DNA of 64,000 bases. It comes from Steromphala cineraria. Its lineage: Eukaryota; Mollusca; Gastropoda; Trochida; Trochidae. Shown one piece after another: positions 46,931 to 59,571 of the stretch; position 1 is the first letter of the stretch, and each line of letters starts with the position of its first letter. The stretch lies in assembly GCA_916613615.1 (NCBI GenBank), contig OU744736.1, positions 1,160,330 through 1,224,329 of the forward strand, written 5' to 3'. Under the pieces are notes generated by a model, which was given only the letters and a program-made list of their open reading frames with translations, was not told where the DNA came from and searched no databases. The position numbers and the translations under genes are program-made.

Positions 46931-47082
46931 TTTTCCAACAACTAATCTGCTTCCAGTTATCACTCTGCTGAGGGAAGATCACGCTTCAACACATCGTGTC
47001 TTACCATTTTCCAACAACTAATCTGCTTCCAGTTATCACTCTGCTGAGGGAAGATCACGCTTCAACACATCGTGTCTTACCA
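46931..47082. repeat. 76-bp tandem duplication private to forward copy 1
   Basis: TTTTCCAACAACTAATCTGC starts at 46,931 and again at 47,007; the 76-bp unit appears twice head to tail. Forward copy 2 has the sequence once, near 60,040-60,125. Confidence 0.95.
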
Positions 47083-49247
47083 TTTTCTGCAACTACACAT
47101 CATGAATTTTATAAGACTTCTTCCTTTACTTCATAAGCAGATGGATGCTAGTAACTATTAGATAATAGATGACTTGAGTTTCTTTAGTAGATAATATACG
47201 AAGCATTTAGAATTGTCCGACTGTGAAAGAAAAAACAAAACTGGTACAAATTGAATAGTGAAGTTTCTCCTCAAAAAGGTCTTGAGTACATGTATGTTTC
47301 CATTTCAACATTTTCCAAGGTCACGTGCCTGAATATATTTTTACCTGCTGGTCCTTTAAAAGCTATCTTCATCGATCTTCTTCATGATAATTATATGTGA
47401 GGTAGAGACTCTCATGTTTCAATCAGTTAACCATCTGTGTCAAACAACGATTGAAATGAATAGCACAAACTCACTGACATGGACAGAACATCATTAAATG
47501 AATATTTTATATTGATTAATCAAAGTCATGCAACAGCAGTGTAAGTGACGTGATTTTTGATTGCAAGAATATAAGAAGTTTATTTTCATTTCTTCTTTGC
47601 TCAATTTGGCATGTTTAGCCTAAGGTTACCAGAAAAGCAAATATGCTAAAATGCAATCTAGGTGCACTGTCATGAGAGCGCAATCAAGTCAATTTCAAAT
47701 TTGAAATTGATTTTTTAAAGTAAGTTAATGAGACATAAGAAGAAAAGATAGTTTGCTTTGATATTGCTCAGCCCTTAAATGCTTGAAATTATAAATATCG
47801 TTTATCACTATGAACATTGATATTTCACAAAATCAAAATTAACTCGAAAATAAACAAAATCTTGATGACCAGATAAACATCAATATATATAAGTTCATTT
47901 TCATTTTCACTTTCACTATATACTTTTGTAACTACATTTATTGTTGCAAATGCGCTAAACGAAAACAGTGTCATTTAATTTCACATTCAATATGCTGAAG
48001 AAGCAACAACATAAATAGCCTCTGTTTCATTTAACCAATGAGAGAAGTAATTTGATTCTAAAACAAAAATATATTGTTCTCCTCATTTGATATGTATAAT
48101 CATTTTGATATGTCAGTATTCTAATCGTATTCAAGAGACAAGTATCTGAGATACTCAAAGATTTACATGCACTACCTAAGGCATATTAACTTTAAATTCT
48201 AATATAACCTAACTATTGATGTTGATCTGGTGATCTGAAAATGATACGAGAGCCGTTGGAGAGAACTTATATAACTTATTCAATTAGAAAGGACTACAAA
48301 ACTACCAGAACAAACATCACCTAATAATTAAAAATTACCATCCCATTAGTAGTGTTAAAAAAGAGTAAATTAGCAATTGACAAAATACGTCAAAATTTTC
48401 ATTTTGACTTTTGAAAGCCACCGTTTTGAAAAAAAAGTTTCAACATATAATGTATGAATATTTTCTGAAGATACAAGTGATGAATTTTAAACGGTTACCT
48501 CTTGTCATAAGTATCGACAACACAAAATTGTATTGAAACTAGGAAAGCTGCTTCTAACACTTCTTTGATTAAAAATACACTGAGAATACATAATTCGACA
48601 TTCTTTTGTATAAATGAAATCAATTATTCTGGATTGTCATGGAAACTGGCTGTTGTACAGTTGGTTGTTACTTTATACAGTTTCCATGCAATGTAGGGAA
48701 CTCTTACAACGGAATGTAGTGGGTTATAAGAAACCAAAGTTTAAGAACATGACAACCATAAATAAGCGACTGTTTAGAGGAATAAGAAACAGGGATACAA
48801 TTTGATGAGTTGAGTTTCGAGCATGTTTATTTCTCAACGCTTTCTGGAGTTTCGTGATTGTAAGTACGCACTAACCAACTATCTTGATTCATCTCCTTCA
48901 AAACAGCATTTGTGGTAGAGACTGTCATTTGTCAATCAGTTCACCATTTGTGTCAAACACTGTTTTAGATTCATTTTAAAAAGCATTGTTAAATTGTCAG
49001 TCTTGATTAGATGAATCAATATTTATGATTAACTTTTCCTATAACCGAAACAAGCAACTTGAGTACAAAGTCAAGAAAGCTCATGATGTAGTAATATGCA
49101 TGTAATCAGCAAACCTGCACCGTGACACGATCTTTGCAGGAAATACCATCAAACGTTCCTTTAAATTTCTTCCTTCCTGAATTTTGCTTGTTTAGATCAA
49201 GGCGACCAAAAGAGCAAATATTCTTTAAATGCATTCGTTTTGTTATA

Positions 49248-50300
49248 TAATTAGGGGATAAATCCATTCTGTTTTTTATTTTGGGGTTGTATGTCGTGCA
49301 TTCTTTACCCCTAAATATAATTTCAAACCGAGCTTGCGAGGTTTGAAATGTTTATTTAGGGGTAAAGAATGCACGACATACAACCCCAAAATAAAAAACA
49401 GAATGGATTTATCACCATTCTAACATGACTAATTAGTAAAAAAAGGTGGAACTAGTTTGACTTGCGCAAAAGCAATGTGATTAGGTCAAACCGGTGCAGA
49501 CCAGTTCCACTCACTTGCAAAACAACGGTACAGTCCACTTTCATAAAGAACACTTAATAATTAAAATGTCATTACATACAGAAAACACGTTTTTAAATAG
49601 ACTCATCTGTAATCTATTGAGCATATTATCAATAGAAAACAGTTTTCAAGGTCGGCAAAGTTACGAATTTTTACCTAAATCCATGGGTCGACCCATCACC
49701 CCTACAAGAGCGACAAGGACTGACCAAATCAAGGGACGTTACTCTGAAAATAGTTGTTCACTACGTGTCGGTGAACTGTTTCAAACTTAGTGGAATCTGT
49801 CAAGAAATTTGTATTTTGTGTCATGGTTGGGGAGACTGTGACAGGAAAAGTGGTCACTTGTACATAAGGGGGTAGGGGCAGTGACAGCATTCAGCGAAAT
49901 TAAAGAATAAAGTCGCTTCCGTTCATTTGACGAAGCGCTGTATGAGAGGTGTTGCGATCGTTGATTTTGTTTTTACATCTGTGGACTGTGATTAATTTAC
50001 ATCGCGAAGCAGTAAGAAACACTTCAAACAGGAACAAAAAAAACTGGTTATTCGATTAAAATGTGTAGGTGTTTCAAAATGTCGACAAGTTTCTGATATT
50101 GAAATTTAAAGTGTCGTCGCCAACATGTCTATTGTAAACAGAAAGTCGCTGAGTGCAGATTGTTTTCTCGTGTGCGGAGGAATGTGAAGCGGTCGTTAAT
50201 ATTTAGAGGTGATTATCGGCGAAATAATTCCTCCAAAATGTTTATGAGTAACCAATCAGAACGCAGTATTTTCAAACTAGTTTTCGTGTCATGTTAGAAT
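49248..50300. mobile_element. 1.05-kb insertion with foldback end, in forward copy 1
   Basis: Absent at the matching place in the reversed copy (about 54,524-54,545), which gives an empty-site comparison. It begins with a foldback (49,254-49,416) of about 73-bp arms around GAGCTTGCGA. The rest is bounded by CATTCTAACATGAC (about 49,416) and its complement GTCATGTTAGAATG (ends about 50,302). A 98-codon frame at 49,494-49,790 has no known domain. The target duplication is not clear. Confidence 0.8.
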
Positions 50301-50891
50301 GATTGCTTTTCCAATGTCTCTCCTGTTTCTTGAAATTCATGAACTTGTGTTCGCTATTTCTAGGGCAGAAAATATACCTAGAGAATGTTCTTTCCAGCAA
50401 TAAAACCAATATAATTCACAAAGCAGATTATATTGACTTTCAGTTCTATTAGTAGCAATTCTAAACTTTTGTTTCAGATAAATGTTTATGTTGTGTTGTC
50501 TATATTATTTTTCTGTGATTTTAACATCAATAAATGCAACAAACTCGTTTGAACAACTAATGATGTATATGGCTATTCTTAGACATGGGCTAAGAAATAA
50601 ATAAATAACATTGTTGCCGGTGTAAATGATTTTCTGCTTTTAAGAAGAAGAAGGTATAAGTAAAGAATCAAACTATATATGCCTGTTATACAGGTTTATT
50701 TAGTGATATGGAAAAGAAGGTAATTGTTGGGTATTTATTTAGTTATATGGAAAAGAAGGCAATTGTTGGGGAAATAGAGTCTGGCTGTTTGCGACAGCTT
50801 AATGATCTGTTTCGGATCTTCTTTCTTCCAGACAAATATCTCTAGATCCGTCCAAGTCGAAATCATTTCCCGATTTGCTTCCTTTCTTTCG

Positions 50892-51098
50892 TCACACTTT
50901 CAGATTACAGCACTGGCCATTGAAGACAGATTCATTTATACTTTTATCCCTTTCCATATAAGTGTCATAGTAGTCATAACTCATGAAAGCAGCTCTTTCG
51001 AGAAATGTATTGGTATGGTATATCGTATGGAACATTGAACATGAATTTAGTGACAAATTAATTATCTCATCTACATGTACAAAACGTTTTTGAGTCAT
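50892..51098 (-). pseudogene. Candidate small frame, copy 1, frame-shifted at its end
   Basis: A 68-codon minus-strand frame closely matching 53,773-53,973. A 2-nt deletion after ...ERDKSINES changes the last residues compared with the reversed copy. It is Tyr-rich (SYDYYDTYMERDKS). No family recognised. Confidence 0.3.
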
Positions 51099-51347
51099 TG
51101 ATTAAAAATTAAAACATGATTTTTTTATTTTAAAATAACAAACAGCTGTTTTGTTCTATATCACAAATTTTTACATAAATGAATATTGAATCGCCATACA
51201 ATTAACTAGATAGTCACACATGGTCAGCAATCCACGATAGAAAAGAAATAGTAGTTCTTGTTTGTTTGTAACTTTTGTGAGTGAAGACAGCAGCACTTCA
51301 TGTGTATGTTTTTATTTTAACTATTAATATGTCCCACATTCAAAAAT

Positions 51348-52520
51348 ATGAAATTTAAAACTTGAAAAACAATTACGTGAATACGGTTTATCCCGAAAGT
51401 TACTACCCGTGAAAGCAAAAAAAACAACACTACAATGGTAACATATTAAATTTTTACTTTCAAGTAAAACAATGTTCACATTGTGCTCAAAACATTGAAA
51501 CAAATGTGTAAATATTTTTTGTGTTACTTTTAACGTCATAGCTGGGTTAGTGAATCTTTACATACAACTTGATCACATCACTAGACAATAATATCTTCAC
51601 AGGTGTTTAATGAAATACATCGGGGTTCTCCTGGGCACGGCCTAGACTCAAGTGTATTATTCCCATTATGAATAACTCCATAGGGATGGTCTTCGAGACA
51701 AATTTATTAACCGAAACTAATTTGTATACCTATGAATTTTCGAATGCTATTTGCGACATACCGTACGTCTTGAATTTTATGACCTGTAACATTACGATTA
51801 CGTGAAACAAAAGCAATGATGTCGCTGCACTTAGCCATTTCCATTCTAAAACATTTGTTTAGTCAGAAATAGCCCAGCTTGAAAAACTTACAGTATATGT
51901 TTAATGCAAAGATAAAAGTGATTGCAACCTGATAAAATTGTTTTCTTTCGAAAATAAATCTGATTTGTCTGACTTTCAGAGGAAAAAATTCTGATGAAGC
52001 TTGTCATAAGAAATATTTTGTTATTTGGTAAAAGTTCAAAGTTGTAGGAGAGTATTTTTCCTTTCCTTGAGCCTAATGTCGATCTTGATTTTGACTTCAA
52101 TCTATTGTAAATACCTCTCTGAAGATTGTAATGAAACTTCATCTTGATGTGAAGGAAGAAACCATCAAAAGAAGGATAAGATACAAATGTTATAGCATTT
52201 TTAATACTACGAATTTTCTAAAATTTACTTTAAACTAATTCGTTAAAGAGAGTTGAAAATCCTTAAATCACCAATTGTCATGATGATTGTTCCATTGTCA
52301 TGAATTAATAAGCTAGACATTGTGGTTTTAGAGTAATAACAGCACTCACGTACGGATCAAAAATAATAATAATAATGGCAGAAATAAGTTCAATATTACA
52401 TTGCGTGAAATGCATTTTAAGTTAAACATTAACCAAAAATAGTTTGTTGAAAAACAGGTCAATTTGAAATCATTGTTATCACAACTGTACAATATAGTAC
52501 AAGTACAATATAGCGCTATA
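51348..52520. other. Spacer between inverted copies, left part
   Basis: Unique AT-rich DNA between the tail-to-tail copies. No gene or RNA recognised. Confidence 0.5.
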
Positions 52521-52528
52521 TATAGAGA

Positions 52529-52648
52529 TTATTAACCCAGTGTGTTTTCGTATCATTAATATCATATAATAGGAATACAATTTGTTTTATGCAAGCCTTT
52601 TTACTCCTATTACATTTTAATGATACGGAAACACACAAGGTTTATAAT
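52529..52648. repeat. Foldback with about 48-bp arms
   Basis: ATTAACCCAGTGTGTTTTCG (52,531 on) pairs with the complement ending at 52,648 (CGGAAACACACAAGG...). The ends AGAGATTATTAA and TTTATAATGTC loosely recall the palindromic-end MITE family. Confidence 0.75.
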
Positions 52649-52674
52649 GTCTTTATTGAATTATTTATTTATTT

Positions 52675-52806
52675 AAGAAATAGAAAACGAGTTGGTGTGC
52701 ATCTTTCGTTGAATAAAACATAGCAGGGAGCAGCCCTGAGTGTTTTTATGCTCTCTGCTTTTGTTTATTGAACGATAGATGCACAACAACGAGTTTTCTA
52801 TTTCTT
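52675..52806. repeat. Foldback with about 55-bp arms
   Basis: AAGAAATAGAAAACGAGTTG at 52,675 pairs with CAACGAGTTTTCTATTTCTT ending at 52,806; the loop lies near CAGCCCTGAGTG. It sits 26 bp from the preceding foldback. Confidence 0.8.
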
Positions 52807-53239
52807 ATATGAGATATCCTTAACCATTACTCTCTTTTTATATAAAATCATAGTAATTTCAAAAAATTCATTTTTAAAATAATGATTCCTCACTTCGAAG
52901 CACATATTCAGTAGCATTGGACGAGTCCATCTTAGTGTATAGGGGTGGGCGCTCGGATAATAACAAAATCAAATGAATTGAACAATCAATGTGAATTTTA
53001 TTTATTGAACATATTTGCACAAAATACCTATTCCAAGTCAGCCATGATAGACAATAGATACCCCCTCAAGTTTGATTAATGGACTTGACCAATATGACGT
53101 CAGTTGATAAGTAACGTTCTAATAACTGAAATGATGTCATTTATTTCGCACATGGTTTATCATAAATAAGACACATCGTCGGTCCCATTTTCCGCCATTG
53201 TTTTAATGCCGTGGGTATCGCATATTATTATATAATGTC

Positions 53240-53520
53240 AGTTTGAAATAAAAGGGTTGAACAATAAGGACAATTCTTATGGATGAACAATAAGGACAAT
53301 TCTTATGGATGAACAACATCTTTATTCTGTGTAAGCGACGTTTCGACATAGATTCTAATGTCGTTGTCAAGCAAGTGATACATGTTGAAAGGATTGAAGA
53401 AATATACATGGTTAGCGAAGGGTTGTTTATATAATAAATAAGCTTGATGTACAGTGTTGTGATAAGAAAATGAGCACTGTTGATAGGATGTACAAAAGGA
53501 TGAAGTTGATTGGAAGCCAA
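53240..53520 (-). mobile_element. Penelope-like 3' end (tentative)
   Basis: On the minus strand, CTTGACAACGACAT, a short loop and ATGTCGAAACGTCGC form a stem (53,344-53,363) followed by GAAACGTC, which resembles the degenerate hammerhead-ribozyme-like segment near Penelope-like element ends. AATAAA and a 26-bp tandem repeat (53,259-53,284, 53,285-53,310) follow. The assignment is from memory of the motif; no reverse transcriptase is present. Confidence 0.4.
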
Positions 53521-53772
53521 ATATCTGAATGTGGGACATATTTATAGCTAAAATAAAAACATACACATGAAGTGCTGCTATCTTCACTCACAAAAGTTAC
53601 AAACAAACAAGAACTACTATTTCTTTTCTATCGTGGATTGCTGACCATGTGTGACTATCTAGTTAATTGTATGGGGATTCAATATTCATCGGGTTAAATT
53701 CTATGTAAAATTTTGTGATATTGAACAAAACGGTTGTTTGTTATTATGAAATGTTTGTTATTATTTTAATCA

Positions 53773-53973
53773 ATGACTCAAAAACGTTTTGTACATGTAG
53801 CTGAAATCATTAATTTGTCACTCAATTCATGTTCAATGTTCATTACGATATACGATACCAATACATTTCTCGAAAGAGCTGCTTCTATGAGTTATGACTA
53901 CTATGACACTTATATGGAAAGGGATAAAAGTATAAATAAATCTATGTCTGCAATAGCCGGCGCTGTATTCTGA
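53773..53973 (+). other. Candidate small frame, reversed copy
   Basis: 66 codons, Tyr-rich middle (SYDYYDTYMERDKS), ending SAIAGAVF. It matches 50,892-51,098 on the minus strand, and its last residues also match the minus strand at 63,935-64,000. No signal peptide or known domain was seen; function unknown. Confidence 0.3.
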
Positions 53974-56410
53974 AAGTGTGACAAAAGAAAGGAAGCAAAT
54001 CGGGAAATGATTTCGACTCGGATCTAGAGATATTTGTCTAGGAGAAAAAAGATCATTAAGCTGTCACAAACAGCCAGACTCCATTTCCCCACATTAAACA
54101 ATTAAACAATTGCCTTAACATAGCATAGTTTGATACTTTAGTTATACCTTCTTCTTCTTATAAGCAGACAATCCTGTTTATCTGCAACAATTTTACTAGT
54201 TATTAGTTTCTTAACCCATGTATAAGAATAACCATATACATCATGAGTTGTTTAAATGAGTTTGTTGCATATATTGATGTTAAAATCACAGAAAAATCAC
54301 AAGATTTTCGTAAAACAAACAGACAATACAAAATAAATATCTATAAGACAAAAGTTTAGAATTGCTACAAATGGAACTGAAAGGAAAGAAAATTTGCTTT
54401 GTTAATTATATTGGGTTTCATTGCTGGAAAGAACATTCTCTTGGTACAGTTTCGGCAATAGAAATAGCAAACACAAGTTCATGATTTCAAGAAACAAAAG
54501 AGACATTTGAAAAGCAATCAGTTTATTACAACACAAATGCATTCAAGCATGTTTGCTCTTTTGTTGCCTTAATCTAATCAAGCAAAATTCAGGAAGGAAG
54601 AAATTTTAAGGAACTTTTGGTATTGCCTGCAAAGGTCGTGTCATGACGAAGGTTTACTGATTACGTGCATATTACTACATCTTGGGCTTTCTTGACCTCG
54701 TATTCAAGTTGCTTGTTTCGGTAATGGACTTGAAAAAAATAAAACAATCATAGATGTTAATTTCATCAAATCAATACTGATATTAAACTGTGCATTTGTT
54801 AAATGCATTTAAAACATTGTCTCTACCACAAATGGTGATTATGAAGAAGATGAATCAAGATTTTATGTGTTCATTCAATCAAGAAACTTGAGAAAGTGTT
54901 GTGAAATATATATGCTCGAAACTCAATTCATCAACTTGTATCCCTGTTTTTTATTCCTCGAAACAGTATGTTTTTTGCAGTTCTCATGACCTTAAACTTT
55001 GCTTTCTTTCAATAAATACATTCTGATGTAAGACTTCCCTTCACAGTGCATGAAAACTGGGTAAAGTAACAATCGACTGTTAACAGCCAGTTTCCATGAC
55101 AATCCAGATGATTGATTTCATTTGTACAAAAGAATGTCAAATTATTATTTTTCTCAGTGATTGATAATCCAAAAAGAAATACAAGCATCTTTCCTAGTAT
55201 CAATGCAATTTTGTGTTATCGATACTTATGACAAGAGGTAGCCTTATACAGATTCCTTAGGTGTATTTTCTTATTTCAGAAAGTATTCATACAGTAAGTT
55301 GTTGTCAGAACGATGGATGTTTACAGACTATTTTGGTTTGAAAAGTCAAAAGGAAAATTGTGACGCTTTTTGACAATTGCTACTTAATACTTTTACTTGT
55401 TTAAAACACTTAGTCTAATGTAGAATGGGATGTAGATTTTGTATTTGTAGGTAATGTTTGTTCGGTTAGTTTTGTAGTCAGCTGCTCCTTTCTTTTTGAT
55501 GATGTTCTAAAAATTCCTCCAAACGTTTTTATGTATCATTTTCAGATCACCAGATCAATATCCGTAGTATGTTAGAATAAGAATTTATATTTATTAGCTT
55601 GAACATGATTAGAATAGTGAAATATCAACATAATTATACATGTAGAATGAGAAGAACAATATCATTTTGATAAGAATCAAATCAATTCTCTCATTGGTTG
55701 AATGACACAGTGGATTCTTTATCATATTAAATGTGAAATGTGTAAGTGAAAATGACAAATTTTATAATTTACATTGATGTTTATCTGTACATTACGATAT
55801 GCATATAATTCTTGATTTATGAACTATCAATGTTCATAGTGTCAAACGATTGTTGAAATTTCAAGCACACAAGAGCTCAGAAATATCAAATCAAACTATC
55901 GTGTATTCTAATGTCTCGTTAACTTATTCAATTTCAAAATTGCGACTGACTTGATTGCGCTCTCATGACAGTGCAACTAGATTGCATTTTGGTATATTTG
56001 CTTTTCTGGTAACCTCAGGCTAAACATGCCAAATTGAGCAAAGAAGAAATGAAAAGAAACTTCTTATATTCTTCCAATCAAAAATCATGTCACTTACACT
56101 GCTGTTGCATAACTTTAGTTAATCAATATCAAATATGCATTTAATGATGTTCTGTCTATGCCAGTGAGTTTGTGCTATTCATTTAAGTCGTTGTTTGTTG
56201 GTTAACTGATTGAAACATGGGAGTCTCCACCTCACATATAATTATCATGAAGAAGATTGATTAAGATAACTGTTTTAGGACCAGTGGGTAAACATATATT
56301 CAAGCACATGACCTTGGAAAATGTTGAGATGGAAACATGCCTAAGACCTTTTCCTGGGGGAAACTAAAATTTGTTCTAGTATGTACTAGTATGTATTATT
56401 TCTTTACCAG

Positions 56411-56543
56411 TCAAACAATCCTAAATGCTTCGTTTATTATCTACCAAAGAATGTCAAGTTATTTATCATCTACTATATTAGCATCTGCGTATGAAGTAAA
56501 GGAGAAGCCTTATAAAAGTCATCACGTGTGGTTGCGGAAAATG
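56411..56543 (+). other. Candidate exon with splice-like borders, reversed copy
   Basis: Preceded by TTTCTTTACCAG and followed by GTAAGA. Forward copy 1 keeps the equivalents (TTTCTTTCACAG and GTAAGA) on the minus strand near 47,070-47,220. The ATG-led frame spanning it (56,337-56,588) ends KMVRHNVLKSDLSTAE; another frame gives NNPKCFVYYLPK, similar to NSKCFVYYLLK in copy 1. Which frame, if any, is used is unknown. Confidence 0.25.
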
Positions 56544-57135
56544 GTAAGACACAATGTGTTGAAAAGTGACCTTTCCACAGCAGAGTGATAGTGATATTTA
56601 ATGTAACAGTGTTTGAAACATTTTGTCAAATTGTGTTAAATCCTGTTTTTAAAAACTGTAAATGGAATCAGCCTTGTCTGTGAAACATGTCTTTGTTTTA
56701 TATGATAAAACCTAGTTATAGAGTGAATGTTTTGCCATGGCATTTTATTTAGGTCAAGTCTTGTAAGCGTTAAGAAATCCAAGGAAAAGGTTGCTTGTTC
56801 AATATATTGACTCCTTTAAAAACGAAAACGACCCTGAAGTACGACACAAGCATTTATCATTCTTTTGAGAATAACTTGATTTAAAAATTATGTATTATTT
56901 GCTTTATAGCTAGCATTACATTTGGGAAGAGAGCACCACTCTGCACATCTCATTCGCCGAGTGCTCTGACTTCACAGTCAGTGAAGAAATCAATAATTAT
57001 GGAGGTTCATTATCTTGATTAAATAACTTTTGGATATTTCCATGCGATTTGAAGGTGTATTTACAAAATGAAATAGGTACATATTTCAAATCAGTGACAA
57101 GTATTTGAGAGAGATAGCTGAACTATGATAACAAA

Positions 57136-57351
57136 GTGGGCAGTTGGTTGACTCAGATAATTTGGGCGATACCCGCTGCAACAAATACCTATCACTTCCT
57201 TGATTGTCCAGACGATTTACTATTTCGAATGCAGACAATCAATAATTGCGAAAGCGTGTTCAGAATTGTTCAAGGTTTTGAAATTGAACTGGTGCCATTT
57301 AGTCATTGTCAAGCAAATGGATTGTGGCCATTAGAGAGGGAACACATTTAA
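57136..57351 (+). pseudogene. Candidate exon fragment of unknown protein, reversed copy
   Basis: Same protein fragment as 46,250-46,477, here open past the stop seen in the forward copies: WLTQIIWAIPAATNTYHFLD, NNCESVFRIVQGF, then EIELVPFSHCQANGLWPL. An in-frame TGA and TAA lie upstream, so the 5' part is broken in this copy instead. Confidence 0.3.
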
Positions 57352-59343
57352 GTATTTATATTCCTTTTAAAGTTTTTGAAATTCTTTTAAACTGTTATCA
57401 ACTTCAATTCCTTCATTGAAAATGGTTTTAAACGAAAGGAAGAAGCAAATCTTCATAAACAGAATTGGTTACAGTAATTTGATACACACAAAACATAATA
57501 TGATATTTAGGTTTTGAATTGTAATTTTTCTAAAAAAAAGGGCTTTTAAGAATATAGCAGATTTTGTTTGAGGTTTGTATAACTATTAAAACTAGTATCG
57601 TACGTTATTCAACATATCTATAACTTTCATTAGAATGAACCTTGAAATAAACTTCTTTCCCTTTTGTTTATTGCTTAAAGTGCGTTCCCTGGTACATTTA
57701 CGTAAGTAATGACGACAACAAAACTTAAAAGGCCAAAGTATATCCTTGCTAGTCAATCTATCATGTTTCGTTTAGCTTTGTAACTAGTTCCTCGATATCA
57801 ATACGTGAATGGCAGTTGTAGTATTTGACAAAATAAAGTTATTTCTAAACCTTTTCTAGAATAGCAAGCTTAAGTTTGTTCGATTAGTTGTACAAATATT
57901 TAAAAAAACATTTTAAGTCACCTGTTTTGCTTCAATTTCGTAATCAGTATGAAATTTAATGCGGTTTCTTCATGTAAATTCACTGATTAAACCATTGTTC
58001 CTCCATTTATCAGCGGGAATGTTAAATCGTTTGAACTGTAAGGAACAATTGAACATTTAAACATCTTTCAATAGCTATGAGTGAACAATAATTGCAGATA
58101 AACAATAACATAATGAATATCAACATTCATTCAAACAAATTTTATCATCAAAAGAGAAATTGAACACTTCAACCCTGTTTATGTAATTGGCTGATAATCT
58201 AATGTTTGTTTATGTCGGAAAAAGGAAATACAGAAAAAAACTCTAAATAATGTAAATGAGAAAAGTTAACGGATATTATTTAGAATTGTTGCCGATGAAG
58301 GATACTACTTCTTTATCAATACCAACCAGTATCTTGAAGGAGTTATGAGCTCCAATGAGAATATCTATACACTTTTGTGATGTCATACTGGCGACAAGTT
58401 TAACAGTTGTGTATTCATGTTACAGCACAGAATCTTGATTTACAATTCAAACTTAATCAAATGCTAATTCAAAGCAAGACACTTTTTCTAGCAAAAAAAA
58501 AACTTTTTACATGTTGAAAAACGTTAAAACGTTTTACTCTGTTTATTTCTACTTAGAGTTAAACAAAATGGAATTTTGAACAAATTATCAATGATAATTC
58601 ATATTGTGCTTATACCTAACTTGATAATACTGTTTATAGATGGAGCCTTTATGCTAACTTAAACAAGACCATCTTCTAATCAAGGGTAAATCAAACACGA
58701 AAAGGTTACTAATAATTACGTTTTAATCAAAAAACGTGTCCGAAACCTGTTATCAAAAGGCCATAAGTTATCAAACAAAACGTTTTGTTCTATGAATTTC
58801 AGAATTCATACTTTTATGTCGATGGCATAGTTTTAGATTGGATCAATATATATTGATATCCCATATAATCTCACTTAGAGAAGGACGATATGTTCATACG
58901 GTCAATAAAGCAAGGATAAATTCGGAAATTTGTATTTTCTATCTTGTTTTTATCAAGATATCCCAAAGAGTACAGATATCAATGAATAGTATTTTTTTGT
59001 AAATTCCTCTAATAATTTCACTGCAATGAAGAGGAAGCTTTAATCAGAAAACCTCAAACAAAATCTGCTTTATTCTTAAAAGCCCTTTTTTTTAGAAAAA
59101 TTACAATTCAAAACCTAAATATCATATTATTTTTTGTGTGTATCAAATTACTGTAACCAATTCTGAAGATTTGCTTCTTCCTTTCGTTCAAAACCATTTT
59201 CAATGAAGGAATTGAAGTTGATAACAGTTTAAAAGAATTTCAAATACTATAAAAGGAATATAAATACTTAAATGTGTTCCCTCTCTAAAGGCTAATGGCC
59301 ACAATGCATTTGCTTGACAATGACTAAATGGCACTAGTTCAAT

Positions 59344-59571
59344 TTAAAAACCTTTAAACATTCTGAACACGCTTTTGCAATTATTGATTGTCTGCATTCG
59401 AAATAGTAAATTGTCTGGACAATCAAGGAAGTGACAGGTATTCGTTACAGCGGGTATCGCCCAAATGATCTGAGTCAACCATCTTGAGTCAACAAACTGC
59501 CCACTAGATTTGTTATCATAGAGTTCAGCTAACTCTCTCAAATACGTGTGACTGATTTGAAATATATACAT
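59344..59571 (-). pseudogene. Candidate exon fragment of unknown protein, copy 3
   Basis: Matches 46,250-46,477 with one residue changed (Tyr to Cys in TNTCHFLD) and the same TAA after MFKGF. Confidence 0.3.

Larger units (their letters stand above)
44446..51347 (+). repeat. Segmental duplication, forward copy 1
   Basis: About 6.9 kb. The left edge GTATAACTATTAAAACTAG matches 57,577. Most of it is nearly identical to forward copy 2 (offset 13,130 at the left edge, 13,036 in the middle), and it matches the reversed copy from about 45,957 rightward. The right edge, near CCCACATTCA, matches the reversed copy's left edge. It carries a private 76-bp tandem duplication and a private deletion of about 18 bp near 46,497. 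Contents: small frames, a 1.05-kb insertion, no recognised gene. Confidence 0.95.
53522..57576 (-). repeat. Segmental duplication, reversed copy
   Basis: About 4.05 kb, the inverse of 45,957-51,347. It lacks the first 1.5 kb of the unit, the 1.05-kb insertion and several smaller segments. It is more diverged from both forward copies than they are from each other. Its right end abuts the start of forward copy 2 directly at 57,576/57,577. Confidence 0.93.

Noticed and set aside
48614..48805. 63-codon frame shared by both forward copies
   Set aside because: The reversed copy has frame-shifting differences through the same region, so coding use is not supported.
49254..49416. Foldback as a transcription terminator or microRNA precursor
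   Set aside because: The arms are near-perfect over 73 bp and lie at the end of a mobile insertion; there is no gene to terminate and no evidence of processing.
49494..49790. 98-codon frame, conserved in both forward copies, as a real gene
   Set aside because: Conservation is explained by recent duplication of the whole segment; the frame lies inside a mobile insertion and has no known domain.
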